Assembly: GCA_965220205.1 (NCBI GenBank)
Contig: OZ244812.1
Location: 2,170,001-2,234,000, forward strand
Direction of reading: 5' to 3'
Length of the DNA: 64,000 bases
Origin: G965220205 sp965220205
GTDB lineage: Bacteria > Chloroflexota > Dehalococcoidia > Lucifugimonadales > Australimonadaceae
A program made the position numbers and the translations under genes. Each line of letters begins with the position of its first letter. Within the stretch, counting starts at the first letter, position 1. Below the pieces are notes generated by a model, which worked only from the letters and a program-made list of their open reading frames with translations, ran no database searches and was not told the origin of the DNA. Shown here one piece after another: positions 34,560-42,365 of this stretch.

Positions 34560-35253
34560 CTCGGAGCAGGCCGATGTCACCCCTTGACCGTCCTCGACGA
34601 CCACTCCCGCTTCTCCATCCTCCTGCAGGCCTGCGCCAACGAGCGCACGGAGACGGTGCGGGAATGCCTCACCGCCGCATTCCGCCTCTACGGTCTGCCC
34701 GTCCGCATGCTCATGGACAACGGCTTCCCTTGGGGCAACGACGCCAACCACCCGCGCACCCCGCTGACGGTCTGGCTCATGCGTCTCGGCATCCAGGTGA
34801 GCCACGGACGACCCTACCATCCCTAAACGCAGGGGAAGGAAGAGCGTTTCCACCGGACATTGAATGGGGAGCTGCTCCAGGGCCGGCGCTTCGCCGACTG
34901 GGCGACGTGCCAGGCGGCATTCGACAGGTGGCGCGGCGTCTACAACACCGAGCGTCCGCACCAAGCGTTGGACCTCGCGACGCCGATCAGCCGCTACACG
35001 CCGAGCCCTCGGAGCTTCCCGGAGACGTTGCCGCTGATCGCATATGGAGACGGAGACCACGTCCGGAAGGTGGGAGCGGAAGGCAGGATCAGCTTCAAAG
35101 GCCAGGTGTTCAAAGTGGGCAGAGCGCTACAGGGATATCCGGTGGCGCTCCGGCCGACGGCGACCGATGGCGTTTGGAGGGGCTGGTTCATGACACATCC
35201 GATCGCGGAGGTGGACTTGCGCGGGTCGGAACCAGAGGTCAGGAGGCCCCCCA
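34560..35253 (+). pseudogene. IS481-family transposase, degraded
   Basis: The frame begins within the integrase core at GRCHPLTVLDDHSRF (about 34569), so the N-terminal HTH half is missing. DDE elements visible are DDHSR, MDNGFPW and the ERFHRTLNGELL Glu region. An in-frame TAA at 34824-34826 replaces the Gln codon of the family's GRPYHPQTQGK. After it the frame continues through RPHQALDLATPISRY to a C-terminal beta domain. The element is inactive. An end-like sequence follows at 35254. A separate 29-codon N-terminal IS481 fragment lies at 8282-8371 on the other strand. Confidence 0.88.
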
Positions 35254-35303
35254 TGTGTAAAGGATGTCCCCGAACACCTGTAACCCATCTCTCCGGCCTC
35301 TAC
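35254..35303. mobile_element. IS481-type right end
   Basis: TGTGTAAAGGATGTCCCC, then GAACACCTGTAACCCATC and CCGGCCTCTAC, the usual terminal sequence of IS481 relatives, directly after the transposase remnant. The matching left end was not found upstream of 34560, so the left side of the element is deleted. Confidence 0.6.
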
Positions 35304-35568
35304 GCTTGCCGCAGGCGGTGCCGGGCGCGTATTCTGACGGCGCCGCCGATTCCTCGTAGGGGAACGGCGAGCCGCCGCACAACTGAACATGGCCCGCCTG
35401 CCGCTGGGATCCCGCGTGACCGAGACGGCGCAGGGCCGGGTACGCTCTTCGCATGAGAAGACGCCCGCCTGCGCGGGCGTCTCTTTCTTTCCCTATCTCG
35501 AATGGCCATATTAGGTAGATAGGACGCACGTCGGGGTCTGCGCCGGGCCGGGCCGGGAGGACTGTGGC
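35304..35568. other. Leader region of the P1 peptidase-pan operon
   Basis: 265 bases from the IS end to the P1 peptidase start. The only strong feature is the hairpin and T-rich tail at 35459-35490. An AT-rich stretch (about 35492-35520, with TATTAG) could hold a promoter. No gene was recognised. Confidence 0.5.
35459..35490 (+). terminator. Intrinsic terminator upstream of the P1 peptidase-pan operon
   Basis: AGACGCCCGC and GCGGGCGTCT form a 10-bp stem with loop CTGC, followed by CTTTCTTT. It is a full Rho-independent terminator on the plus strand, yet no intact plus-strand gene precedes it. It may end transcription from the IS remnant, mark a deleted gene, or act as an attenuator 79 nt before the P1 peptidase. 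Confidence 0.8.
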
Positions 35569-36588
35569 ATGAACGGCGCCCTCACGGACGTGATGGGCCT
35601 CGAGGTGGGCCACTACACCGACGCCGCGAACGGCACGGGGTGCACGGTCGTGCTGTGCCGGGCAGGCGCGACGGGTGGCGTCGACGTCCGGGGAGCGTCG
35701 CCCGGAACGCGCGAGACCGACCTGCTGCGCGCGCAGAACACGGTCGACCTGGTGCACGGGATCGCGTTGGCGGGCGGGAGCGCGTACGGGCTCGCGGCCG
35801 CGGGCGGCGTGATGCGCTACCTCGAGGAGCAGGGCGTCGGCAGGCGCGTGGGGCGCCACATCGTCCCCATCGTGCCGGGGGCCATCATCTTCGACCTGGG
35901 CGTCGGCAACGGGCGAATCAGACCGACCGAGGAGGACGGTTACGCTGCGGCGGCCGCCGCGAGCGCGGGCCGCGTCGAGCTGGGGAGCGTCGGGGCCGGC
36001 ACGGGAGCGACGGTCGGCAAGTCGCGTGGGCCCGCCTACGCGATGAAGGGCGGCGTCGGCAGCGCCAGCCTCGATCTCGGCGGCGGGGTCGCGCTGGGCG
36101 CACTCGCCGTCGTCAACGCCGTCGGCGCAATCTACGAGCCCGAGACGGGCGAGCTGCTGGCGGGCCCCCTCGACGACGACGGCAAGCCCCTCAACAGCGT
36201 CGCGCTCATCGCCGACCCGTCGTACGGGATCCGCCCGCTCACCGGCGGGCCGGACGCGCTCGGCAACACGACGCTCGCAGTGATCGCGACCTCCGCGGGA
36301 CTGACGAAAGCGCAGGCGGAGCGGCTCGCGACGGTCGCGCACGACGGGCTCGCGTTGGCCGTGCGTCCGGCTCACACGCCGCACGACGGCGATACGGTGT
36401 TCGCCCTCGCCACGGGCGCCGTCGACGCCCCCGACGAATTCGTCCGCCTCTGCGCGCTGACGCCGACCGTCATGGCGCGGGCGATCGTCACGGCAGTCCG
36501 CAGCGCGACGAGTCTCCACGGTCGTCCTTCGTTCCACGAAGTCCGGGGAGAACATATAGACGATACAGAGGCTCAGGGCGATGGCTGA
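35569..36588 (+). CDS. P1 family peptidase (DmpA/BapA-like)
   Basis: 339 residues, an Ntn-hydrolase-like fold that cleaves itself into two chains. The cleavage and nucleophile region is GNTTLAVIATSAG (about 229-241): DmpA has GN-S, and here the nucleophile would be Thr. The N-terminal part shows GLEVGHYTDAANGTGCTVV and GIALAGGSAYGLAAAGGV, both typical. Members remove N-terminal D- or L-residues or act on beta-peptides. GGGAGG precedes ATG 35569. The end overlaps the DUF2520 gene by 8 nt, placing it first in an operon with panB-panC; release of beta-alanine from beta-peptides would make metabolic sense but is inference. Confidence 0.9.
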   Translation: MNGALTDVMGLEVGHYTDAANGTGCTVVLCRAGATGGVDVRGASPGTRETDLLRAQNTVDLVHGIALAGGSAYGLAAAGGVMRYLEEQGVGRRVGRHIVPIVPGAIIFDLGVGNGRIRPTEEDGYAAAAAASAGRVELGSVGAGTGATVGKSRGPAYAMKGGVGSASLDLGGGVALGALAVVNAVGAIYEPETGELLAGPLDDDGKPLNSVALIADPSYGIRPLTGGPDALGNTTLAVIATSAGLTKAQAERLATVAHDGLALAVRPAHTPHDGDTVFALATGAVDAPDEFVRLCALTPTVMARAIVTAVRSATSLHGRPSFHEVRGEHIDDTEAQGDG

Positions 36589-37447
36589 GCTGCCGACGGT
36601 CGGATTCATCGGGGCCGGCCTCGCCGCCCGCGTCCTGGGCTCGGCCCTCGCCGCCGCCGGGTATCCCGTCGTGGCGGTCGCGAGTCGGACGTTCGCATCG
36701 GCAGAGGCGGTCGCCGCGGCGGTCGCGCAGGCCGGGGCCGGCGGCTGTGTCGCGGCGACGCCGCAATCGGTCGCCGACGCCGCCAGCGTCGTGCTGGTCA
36801 CGACGACCGACCAAGCCATCGGGGAGGTCGCGCGGAGCGTCCGCTGGCGGCCGGGACAGGGCGTCGCGCACTGCAGCGGCGCGCTGACGGTCGAGCCGCT
36901 GAGCGCGGCGCGAGCCGGGGGCGCTTGGACCGGCTCGTGGCACCCGTTCCAGACGCTGACCGGGTCGGCGTCACTGGACGGCGCGACGTTTGGCATTGAA
37001 GCGGAGGGGGCCGCGTACGAGACGCTCGCCGCGATGGCGTCGGCGGTAGGCGGGGCTCCGCTGGCGGTCCCCGCCGGCGCGCGCCCGCTCTACCACGCTG
37101 CCTCGGTGATGAGCGGCGGCTACCTCGTCACGCTGTTGCACGAGGCGGAGCGGGTATGGCGGGAGGCGGGACTGCCAGCCGAAGTGGGCCGGAGCGCGGT
37201 CGCCGCTATCGCGGCGGCTACGCTGGCCAACTTCGCCGAACGGGGCGCCGGCTCGTCGCTTACCGGCCCGACAGCCCGCGGCGACAACGGTACGGTGCGT
37301 TTGCACCTCGACGCCCTGAGCGCAGCCGCTCCGGAGCTGCTGCCGCTCTACGCAGCGCTCAGCAAGCGGTCCGCCGTCCTGGCCGACGAGGCGGGCCGCG
37401 GCGCGGGCGTCGATTGGGACTCGCTGTTCGCGGAGTACCCACGCTAG
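36581..37447 (+). CDS. Rossmann/DUF2520 oxidoreductase-like protein
   Basis: 288 residues. The N-terminal NAD(P)-binding motif is GFIGAGLAARVLGSALAAAG. ALTVEPLSAARAGGAWTGSWHPFQTL links to the DUF2520 helical domain, which has the fold of 6-phosphogluconate and ketopantoate reductases. Such genes commonly sit beside panB, panC and panD. With no panE visible here, a ketopantoate reductase role is plausible but unproven. ATG 36581 overlaps the P1 peptidase end by 8 nt, and panB follows after 17 nt with its own GGAGG. Confidence 0.85.
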   Translation: MAELPTVGFIGAGLAARVLGSALAAAGYPVVAVASRTFASAEAVAAAVAQAGAGGCVAATPQSVADAASVVLVTTTDQAIGEVARSVRWRPGQGVAHCSGALTVEPLSAARAGGAWTGSWHPFQTLTGSASLDGATFGIEAEGAAYETLAAMASAVGGAPLAVPAGARPLYHAASVMSGGYLVTLLHEAERVWREAGLPAEVGRSAVAAIAAATLANFAERGAGSSLTGPTARGDNGTVRLHLDALSAAAPELLPLYAALSKRSAVLADEAGRGAGVDWDSLFAEYPR

Positions 37448-37464
37448 AGGGTTGGAGGCGACAC

Positions 37465-38310
37465 ATGCCGGTGCGCACGACGAAACTGCAAGAGATGAAG
37501 GCGGCTGGGGAGCGCATCCCCTGCGTGACAGCCTATGACTATCCGACCGCCCGGCTCGAGGACGCAGCGGGCATCCCGGTCATCCTCGTCGGCGACAGCC
37601 TGGGCAACGTCGTACTGGGGTACGCCACGACCTTGCCGGTGACGATGGACGATATGGTGCGCCACACGCAGGCGGTCGTGCGCGGAGCGCCCAACGCGCT
37701 CGTCATCGCGGACATGCCGTTCATGTCGTACCAGGCGAGCGCGGAGTCGGCGTTGCGGAACGCAGGGCGGCTGCTCCAAGAGGGCGGCGCCCAGGCCGTG
37801 AAGCTCGAGGGCGGCGTCGCCGTCGCCGAGACGGTCCGACGCATCGTCGGCGCTGGCATCCCGGTCATGGGGCACGTCGGCTTGACGCCGCAATCGGTGA
37901 ACCAGCTGGGCGGCTACCGAGTCCAGGGCGCGACGCTCGCTCAGGCCCAGTCGCTGATGGAGGACGCCGCGGCGCTCGAGCAGGCGGGCGCGTTCGCCGT
38001 CGTTCTCGAGGTCATCCCCGGACCGCTGGCCGAGGCTGTGACGAAACGACTGTCCATCCCGACCATCGGCATCGGCGCCGGCGCCGGGTGCGACGGCCAG
38101 ATTCAGGTCGTCCACGACATCCTCGGGTTCGGCGTGCGCACGCCACGGCACGCCAAGCGCTACGCCGATCTCAACGCTGTCATCGGTCAGGCCTTGGCCG
38201 CGTACGCGTCAGACATACGCGGCGGGAGCTTCCCGACCGCCGAGCACACGCTGGACATCGACGACGCCGTGCTGCGGGAGCTGCTGCGCGGCGCGGAGCT
38301 CGAGGGCTGA
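37465..38310 (+). CDS. panB: 3-methyl-2-oxobutanoate hydroxymethyltransferase
   Basis: 281 residues. It makes ketopantoate from ketoisovalerate and methylene-THF, the first committed step to pantothenate. The motifs VTAYDYPTARLEDAAGI, VGDSLGNVVLGY (metal Asp), GHVGLTPQSVNQLGGYRVQG and IGIGAGAGCDGQ are all standard. The frame is open upstream through the DUF2520 gene; ATG 37465 with GGAGG 6 nt upstream is clearly the start. Its TGA shares one base with the panC ATG. Confidence 0.96.
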   Translation: MPVRTTKLQEMKAAGERIPCVTAYDYPTARLEDAAGIPVILVGDSLGNVVLGYATTLPVTMDDMVRHTQAVVRGAPNALVIADMPFMSYQASAESALRNAGRLLQEGGAQAVKLEGGVAVAETVRRIVGAGIPVMGHVGLTPQSVNQLGGYRVQGATLAQAQSLMEDAAALEQAGAFAVVLEVIPGPLAEAVTKRLSIPTIGIGAGAGCDGQIQVVHDILGFGVRTPRHAKRYADLNAVIGQALAAYASDIRGGSFPTAEHTLDIDDAVLRELLRGAELEG

Positions 38311-39143
38311 TGCAGCGGGCAGCGACCGTCGCCGCGCTGCGTGAGCTCGTCGCCGCCGCCCCGCGGCCGCTGGGGCTTGTGCCCACCATGGGCGCGCTCC
38401 ACGCGGGCCACATGAGCCTCGTCGGCCGGGCGCGGTCCGACTGCGCGACGGTCGTGGCGACGATCTATGTCAACGCCGCCCAGTTCGGCCCCAACGAGGA
38501 CTTCGACCGCTACCCCCGTCCGTTGGACCGCGACATCGGCATGCTCGCCGCAGCCGGCGTCGACGCGGTCTACACTCCGTCCGACGCCGAGATGTACCCG
38601 GAAGGCTTCGCGACGTCCATCTCGGTCGCCGGTCCGGCGTTGCCTTTCGAGGGTTTGGCCCGGCCCGGCCACTTCGACGGCGTGGCGACGGTCGTAGCGA
38701 AGCTGTTGGTCCAGGCGTCGCCGGACCGCGCCTACTTCGGACAGAAGGACGCGCAACAGGTCGCCGTCGTCAAACGTCTGACGGCTGACCTCGACCTGAA
38801 CGTCGAAATCGTAGCGTTGCCGACAGTGCGGGAGCCGGACGGGCTCGCCATGAGTAGCCGCAACGCCTACTTGAGCGCGGGCCAGCGACGAGCGGCAATG
38901 GTCCTCTACCGGTCGCTGTCCGCGACGCGCGACCGGTTCCGAGCAGGCGCGCGGGGCTCTGACAGTCTCGAGGCAGGGTGCCGCGCGCTGATTGAGCGGG
39001 AGCCCCTAGTGGACGCGATCGACTACGTGGCCGTCGTCGACGCCGCGAGCATGGCGCCGTGGCGGGAAGAAGGGTCGTGCTTGCTAGTGGCCGCAGTGCG
39101 CATGGGAGGCGTGCGCCTCATCGACAACGTGGTCTTGGACTGA
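38310..39143 (+). CDS. panC: Pantothenate synthetase
   Basis: 277 residues. It condenses pantoate and beta-alanine with ATP. PTMGALHAGHMSLV (about 24-37) contains the HxGH nucleotidyltransferase signature; FGQKDAQQVAVVKRL and the KMSKS-like MSSRN (in GLAMSSRNAYL) complete the site. It starts at the TGATG junction with panB. panD is not in the operon, so beta-alanine must come from a distant panD or another route. A strong hairpin follows within 6 bp of the stop. Confidence 0.96.
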   Translation: MQRAATVAALRELVAAAPRPLGLVPTMGALHAGHMSLVGRARSDCATVVATIYVNAAQFGPNEDFDRYPRPLDRDIGMLAAAGVDAVYTPSDAEMYPEGFATSISVAGPALPFEGLARPGHFDGVATVVAKLLVQASPDRAYFGQKDAQQVAVVKRLTADLDLNVEIVALPTVREPDGLAMSSRNAYLSAGQRRAAMVLYRSLSATRDRFRAGARGSDSLEAGCRALIEREPLVDAIDYVAVVDAASMAPWREEGSCLLVAAVRMGGVRLIDNVVLD

Positions 39144-39148
39144 ACGCC

Positions 39149-39177
39149 CCGCGCCGCAGTGGTACACTGTGGCGCGG
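39149..39177. promoter_or_regulatory. Near-perfect hairpin between panC and the PAC2 gene
   Basis: CCGCGCCGCAGTG and CACTGTGGCGCGG pair at 12 of 13 positions around a GTA loop. A -10-like TACACT spans the loop, and the right arm runs into the GGGAGG ribosome-binding site of the PAC2 gene. It could be a panC terminator, an operator, or a structure that hides the ribosome-binding site. Confidence 0.6.
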
Positions 39178-39185
39178 GAGGTCGC

Positions 39186-40127
39186 ATGGACTTCTTGCGC
39201 GTAAACGACCCGCCTGCCGATCTGCACGACCCGGTGATGCTGTTCGCGTTCGCCGGATGGGCGGACGCGTCCGAGTCAGCCACGCACGCCCTGCGCTACC
39301 TGGTCCGTCACCTGCACGCGGTGAAATTCGCCGACGTCGACCCGGAGGAGTTCTACAACTTCACGCGGGTGCGCCCCCACACGAAGTTCGACGATGAGGG
39401 CAGCCGCTTCATCGAGTGGCCGGCCAACGAGTTCTACGCCGTCAAACGGGGCGACGAGGGCGAGGACCTCGTGCTGCTGGTCGGCGTCGAGCCGAACCTG
39501 CGCTGGCGGACCTTCTGCGACGCGATGGTCTCCGTGGTGAAAGAGTTGGGCGTGAAGCGCGCGGTGCAGGTCGGCGCGCTGCTCGACGCTGTGCCGCACA
39601 CCCGGGACATCCGAGTGACGGGCACGGCGACGAGCCGTGAGCTGCGCTCGATGCTCAAGGGCATCGAGTTGCGCCGGTCGCGCTACACCGGCCCCACGGG
39701 AATCGCCGGCGTCCTCTCCGACGCCATGACGCGCGAGGGGATCCCCGTGGTCAGCCTGTGGGGCCACGCCCCGCACTACCTGCAGGTATCGCCGAACCCC
39801 AAGGTCAGCTTGCGGCTCGTCCACGGGATCGAGCGCCTCGTGAACATCGAGGTGGACGTGAAACCGCTCGAGTCGCAGGGGCTCAACTTCGAGCGGCGGG
39901 TGGAGCGGGCGCTCTCGGGCGAGCCCGAGGTGAACGCCTACGTCGCGCGGCTCGAGTCGCAGTGGGACTCGCTCCGGGGCGGCCGAGCGCCCGACAGCAC
40001 GCCCACGGCGACGGCCGACGACGACGACGGCGAGATGCCAGACCCAGCGCAGGCCATCCGCAGCATCGAAGAGTTCCTGAAGCAGGCCCGAGACGACGAG
40101 CAGTCCCCGGAGAACGACGCCGATTAG
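39186..40127 (+). CDS. PAC2 family protein
   Basis: 313 residues from ATG 39186, with GGGAGG 5 nt upstream. PAC2 features: MLFAFAGWADASESATHALRYL near the start, VLLVGVEPNLRWRTFCDAMV, and WGHAPHYLQVSPNPKVSLRLV in the second half. In archaea and eukaryotes the fold includes proteasome assembly chaperones; in Actinobacteria and Chloroflexota the role is unknown. The C-terminal 60 residues are acidic and probably disordered (ADDDDGEM). The gene stands between panC and pyrG, behind the hairpin at 39149. Confidence 0.87.
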   Translation: MDFLRVNDPPADLHDPVMLFAFAGWADASESATHALRYLVRHLHAVKFADVDPEEFYNFTRVRPHTKFDDEGSRFIEWPANEFYAVKRGDEGEDLVLLVGVEPNLRWRTFCDAMVSVVKELGVKRAVQVGALLDAVPHTRDIRVTGTATSRELRSMLKGIELRRSRYTGPTGIAGVLSDAMTREGIPVVSLWGHAPHYLQVSPNPKVSLRLVHGIERLVNIEVDVKPLESQGLNFERRVERALSGEPEVNAYVARLESQWDSLRGGRAPDSTPTATADDDDGEMPDPAQAIRSIEEFLKQARDDEQSPENDAD

Positions 40128-40150
40128 CGCGCTATTCGTCCCCGCCCGCC

Positions 40151-40180
40151 TTGACACTGATTTTCGACGGTTCCTAGAAT
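40151..40180 (+). promoter_or_regulatory. Promoter of pyrG
   Basis: TTGACA (40151-40156), 18-bp spacer, TAGAAT (40175-40180). It predicts a start near 40187 and a leader of about 150 nt. A 48-codon open frame from GTG 40194 ends in a TGA that overlaps the pyrG start (GTGA), which could couple translation; its sequence has no recognisable family. Confidence 0.75.
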
Positions 40181-40336
40181 CCCGGATGTGCCGGTGACTA
40201 ACACGCTCTCGGGTTCGCGGCTTGGGCTTCCGAGTGTTCGTGTCCCCACCGATCGGCAGGGCGCCGCTGCTAGCGCTCGCGGCTTGGCCACAGGCGGCGA
40301 TCGTCTCCGTCGAGGGCCCCGCAAGGAGGCAGGCGC

Positions 40337-42007
40337 GTGAGCGCCACCAAGTACGTCTTCGTCACGGGCGGCGTCGTCAGTTCCGTCGGCAAGGGAATCA
40401 GCGCCGCATCCATTGGGCGCATCCTGAAGAGCCGCGGCCTCTCCGTCGCCATCCAGAAGCTCGACCCCTACCTCAATGTCGACCCGGGCACCATGTCGCC
40501 GTATCAGCACGGCGAGGTGTTCGTCACGAAGGACGGCTGCGAGACCGACCTAGACTTGGGGCACTACGAGCGGTTCATCGACATCGAGCTCACCGAGACC
40601 TCCAGCGTTACCGCGGGCCAGATTTACACGCAAGTGATCTCGAAGGAGCGCCGCGGCGACTACCTGGGCGGCACCATTCAGACCATCCCTCACGTGACCA
40701 ACGCCATCAAGGAGTTCATGCTCCGGGTTGGCCGCGAAGGCTCGCCGGACGTCGTCTTGATCGAAGTCGGCGGGACCGTCGGCGACATCGAGGGCCAGCC
40801 ATTCCTCGAAGCGATACGGCAGATGCGCGGCGAGGTGGGCCGCGACAACGTCTTCTACATCCACGTCACCCTCCTCCCCCACATCGGCGCGACCGGCGAG
40901 TTGAAGACGAAGCCGACCCAGCACAGCGTCCGCGAGCTCCGCGCCATCGGCATTCAACCCGACGCCATCGTCTGCCGCTCCGACTTCGCCATCGCCGAGG
41001 ACGTCAAGGACAAGATCTCGCTCTTCTGCGACGTGCCGCGCGAGGCGGTGATCCCGCTAGTCACCGCCGACAACATCTACGAAGTCCCGTTGATCCTCGA
41101 GGATGCGGGCATCGGCGACCTGATTGTAGATGCCCTAGACCTCCGCGCCGGCCCACGAGACCTCGCCCGTTGGCGCGCCATGGTCGAGCGGATGCGCGTG
41201 CCGAAGCGCGAGCTGTCCGTCGCAGTCGTCGGCAAGTACGCCGATCTGCCTGACGCCTACCTCTCGGTCCGCGAGGCGCTGCGGCACGCCTGCCTCTACC
41301 ACGACCGCGACGTCGTCGTCTCCTGGGTGCAGTCGGAGGACATTGAGCGCGACGGACCGGACCCCTGGCTTTCGCACGCCTCGGGCATCATCGTCCCGGG
41401 AGGCTTTGGGGCCCGGGGGATCGAGGGCATGGTGACGACGGTCGCATACGCTCGGGAGCAAAGGGTCCCCTTCCTAGGACTCTGCCTTGGCATGCAAGTC
41501 ATGGTCGTTGAGCACGCGCGAAGCCTACTCGGCCTCGCCAAGGCCGGTTCCACCGAGTTCGTTCCCAACACGCCCGATCCCGTCATCGACCTCATGCCCG
41601 ATCAGCGCGCGGTCGATGACATGGGCGGCACGATGCGGCTCGGCAACTACCCTTGCGTCATCGTCCCCGGCACCCGCGCGGCGAGCGCATACGGCTGCAG
41701 CCTCGTCGACGAGCGGCACCGGCACCGCTTCGAGTTCAACAACGCCTACCGCGAGCCGCTCCAAGAAGCCGGCGTGCTGGCCTCCGGCCTCTCACCCGAC
41801 GGCCGGCTCGTCGAGATCGTTGAGCAGGTCGAGCATCCCTTCATGGTCGGCGTGCAGTTCCACCCGGAGTTCCGTTCGAGGCCCGAGGAGCCGCATCCGC
41901 TGTTCCGCGAGTTCGTCGCAGCCAGCAAGGACGTGCTCCGCGAGGGCGGCCAGCACGAGCTGCCATTGGGCAACAACGCCGACGGCAGCATACGTCCCCC
42001 CGCGTGA
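40337..42007 (+). CDS. pyrG: CTP synthase (glutamine-hydrolysing)
   Basis: 556 residues from GTG 40337 with AAGGAGG upstream. The synthetase domain starts KYVFVTGGVVSSVGKGISAAS with the ATP P-loop; LDPYLNVDPGTMSPYQHGEVFVT follows. The class I glutamine amidotransferase domain holds the nucleophile Cys in GLCLGMQ and the catalytic HPEF near the C-terminus, all intact. It converts UTP to CTP. Transcribed from the promoter at 40151; the gene stands alone ahead of the rho promoter. Confidence 0.97.
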   Translation: MSATKYVFVTGGVVSSVGKGISAASIGRILKSRGLSVAIQKLDPYLNVDPGTMSPYQHGEVFVTKDGCETDLDLGHYERFIDIELTETSSVTAGQIYTQVISKERRGDYLGGTIQTIPHVTNAIKEFMLRVGREGSPDVVLIEVGGTVGDIEGQPFLEAIRQMRGEVGRDNVFYIHVTLLPHIGATGELKTKPTQHSVRELRAIGIQPDAIVCRSDFAIAEDVKDKISLFCDVPREAVIPLVTADNIYEVPLILEDAGIGDLIVDALDLRAGPRDLARWRAMVERMRVPKRELSVAVVGKYADLPDAYLSVREALRHACLYHDRDVVVSWVQSEDIERDGPDPWLSHASGIIVPGGFGARGIEGMVTTVAYAREQRVPFLGLCLGMQVMVVEHARSLLGLAKAGSTEFVPNTPDPVIDLMPDQRAVDDMGGTMRLGNYPCVIVPGTRAASAYGCSLVDERHRHRFEFNNAYREPLQEAGVLASGLSPDGRLVEIVEQVEHPFMVGVQFHPEFRSRPEEPHPLFREFVAASKDVLREGGQHELPLGNNADGSIRPPA

Positions 42008-42365
42008 CGTCGCTCCGGTCGCGAACGGGTTGCAATCGGCGAATGGGCCGCTAGAATGATAGTGGTTGGATAGTGTTTCCCCGCATGTGGAGTCCTACCA
42101 GCTCTCCCCTCGTCACCGGCGCAGACCCCAGTCCGGCCCTCACGTCGGCAGCGCGGGACTCAGCATTCGATTCTCCCAGTTCACGGTAACTGCCACCTAC
42201 ACTGGTTCCAAGGTGCCCCACTACACCGCATCATATGGACTGTGGCGACCTCATGACCGCACGGGTTTCGATGGCGACTCACGCCAGGGGTCTCCGCGCT
42301 GTCCGCGCAATCACCCGTCTTAGCGCTCTCCACCACACGTTTCTCCTGCACACGTTAGGAACAGC
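42008..42365. other. Leader region of rho
   Basis: 358 bases between pyrG and rho. A promoter lies at 42030-42057, leaving a leader of about 300 nt. Long untranslated leaders before rho that permit autogenous Rho-dependent attenuation are known in other bacteria, and this one includes C-rich, G-poor stretches (for example about 42090-42125). No gene or clear hairpin was recognised. Confidence 0.5.
42030..42057 (+). promoter_or_regulatory. Promoter of rho
   Basis: TTGCAA (42030-42035), 16-bp spacer, TAGAAT (42052-42057), about 300 bp before the rho start codon. Confidence 0.65.

Noticed and set aside
35350..35500. Possible tRNA or small RNA before the P1 peptidase terminator
   Set aside because: No cloverleaf, anticodon arm or T-loop GTTCRA pattern could be built; only the terminator hairpin is supported.
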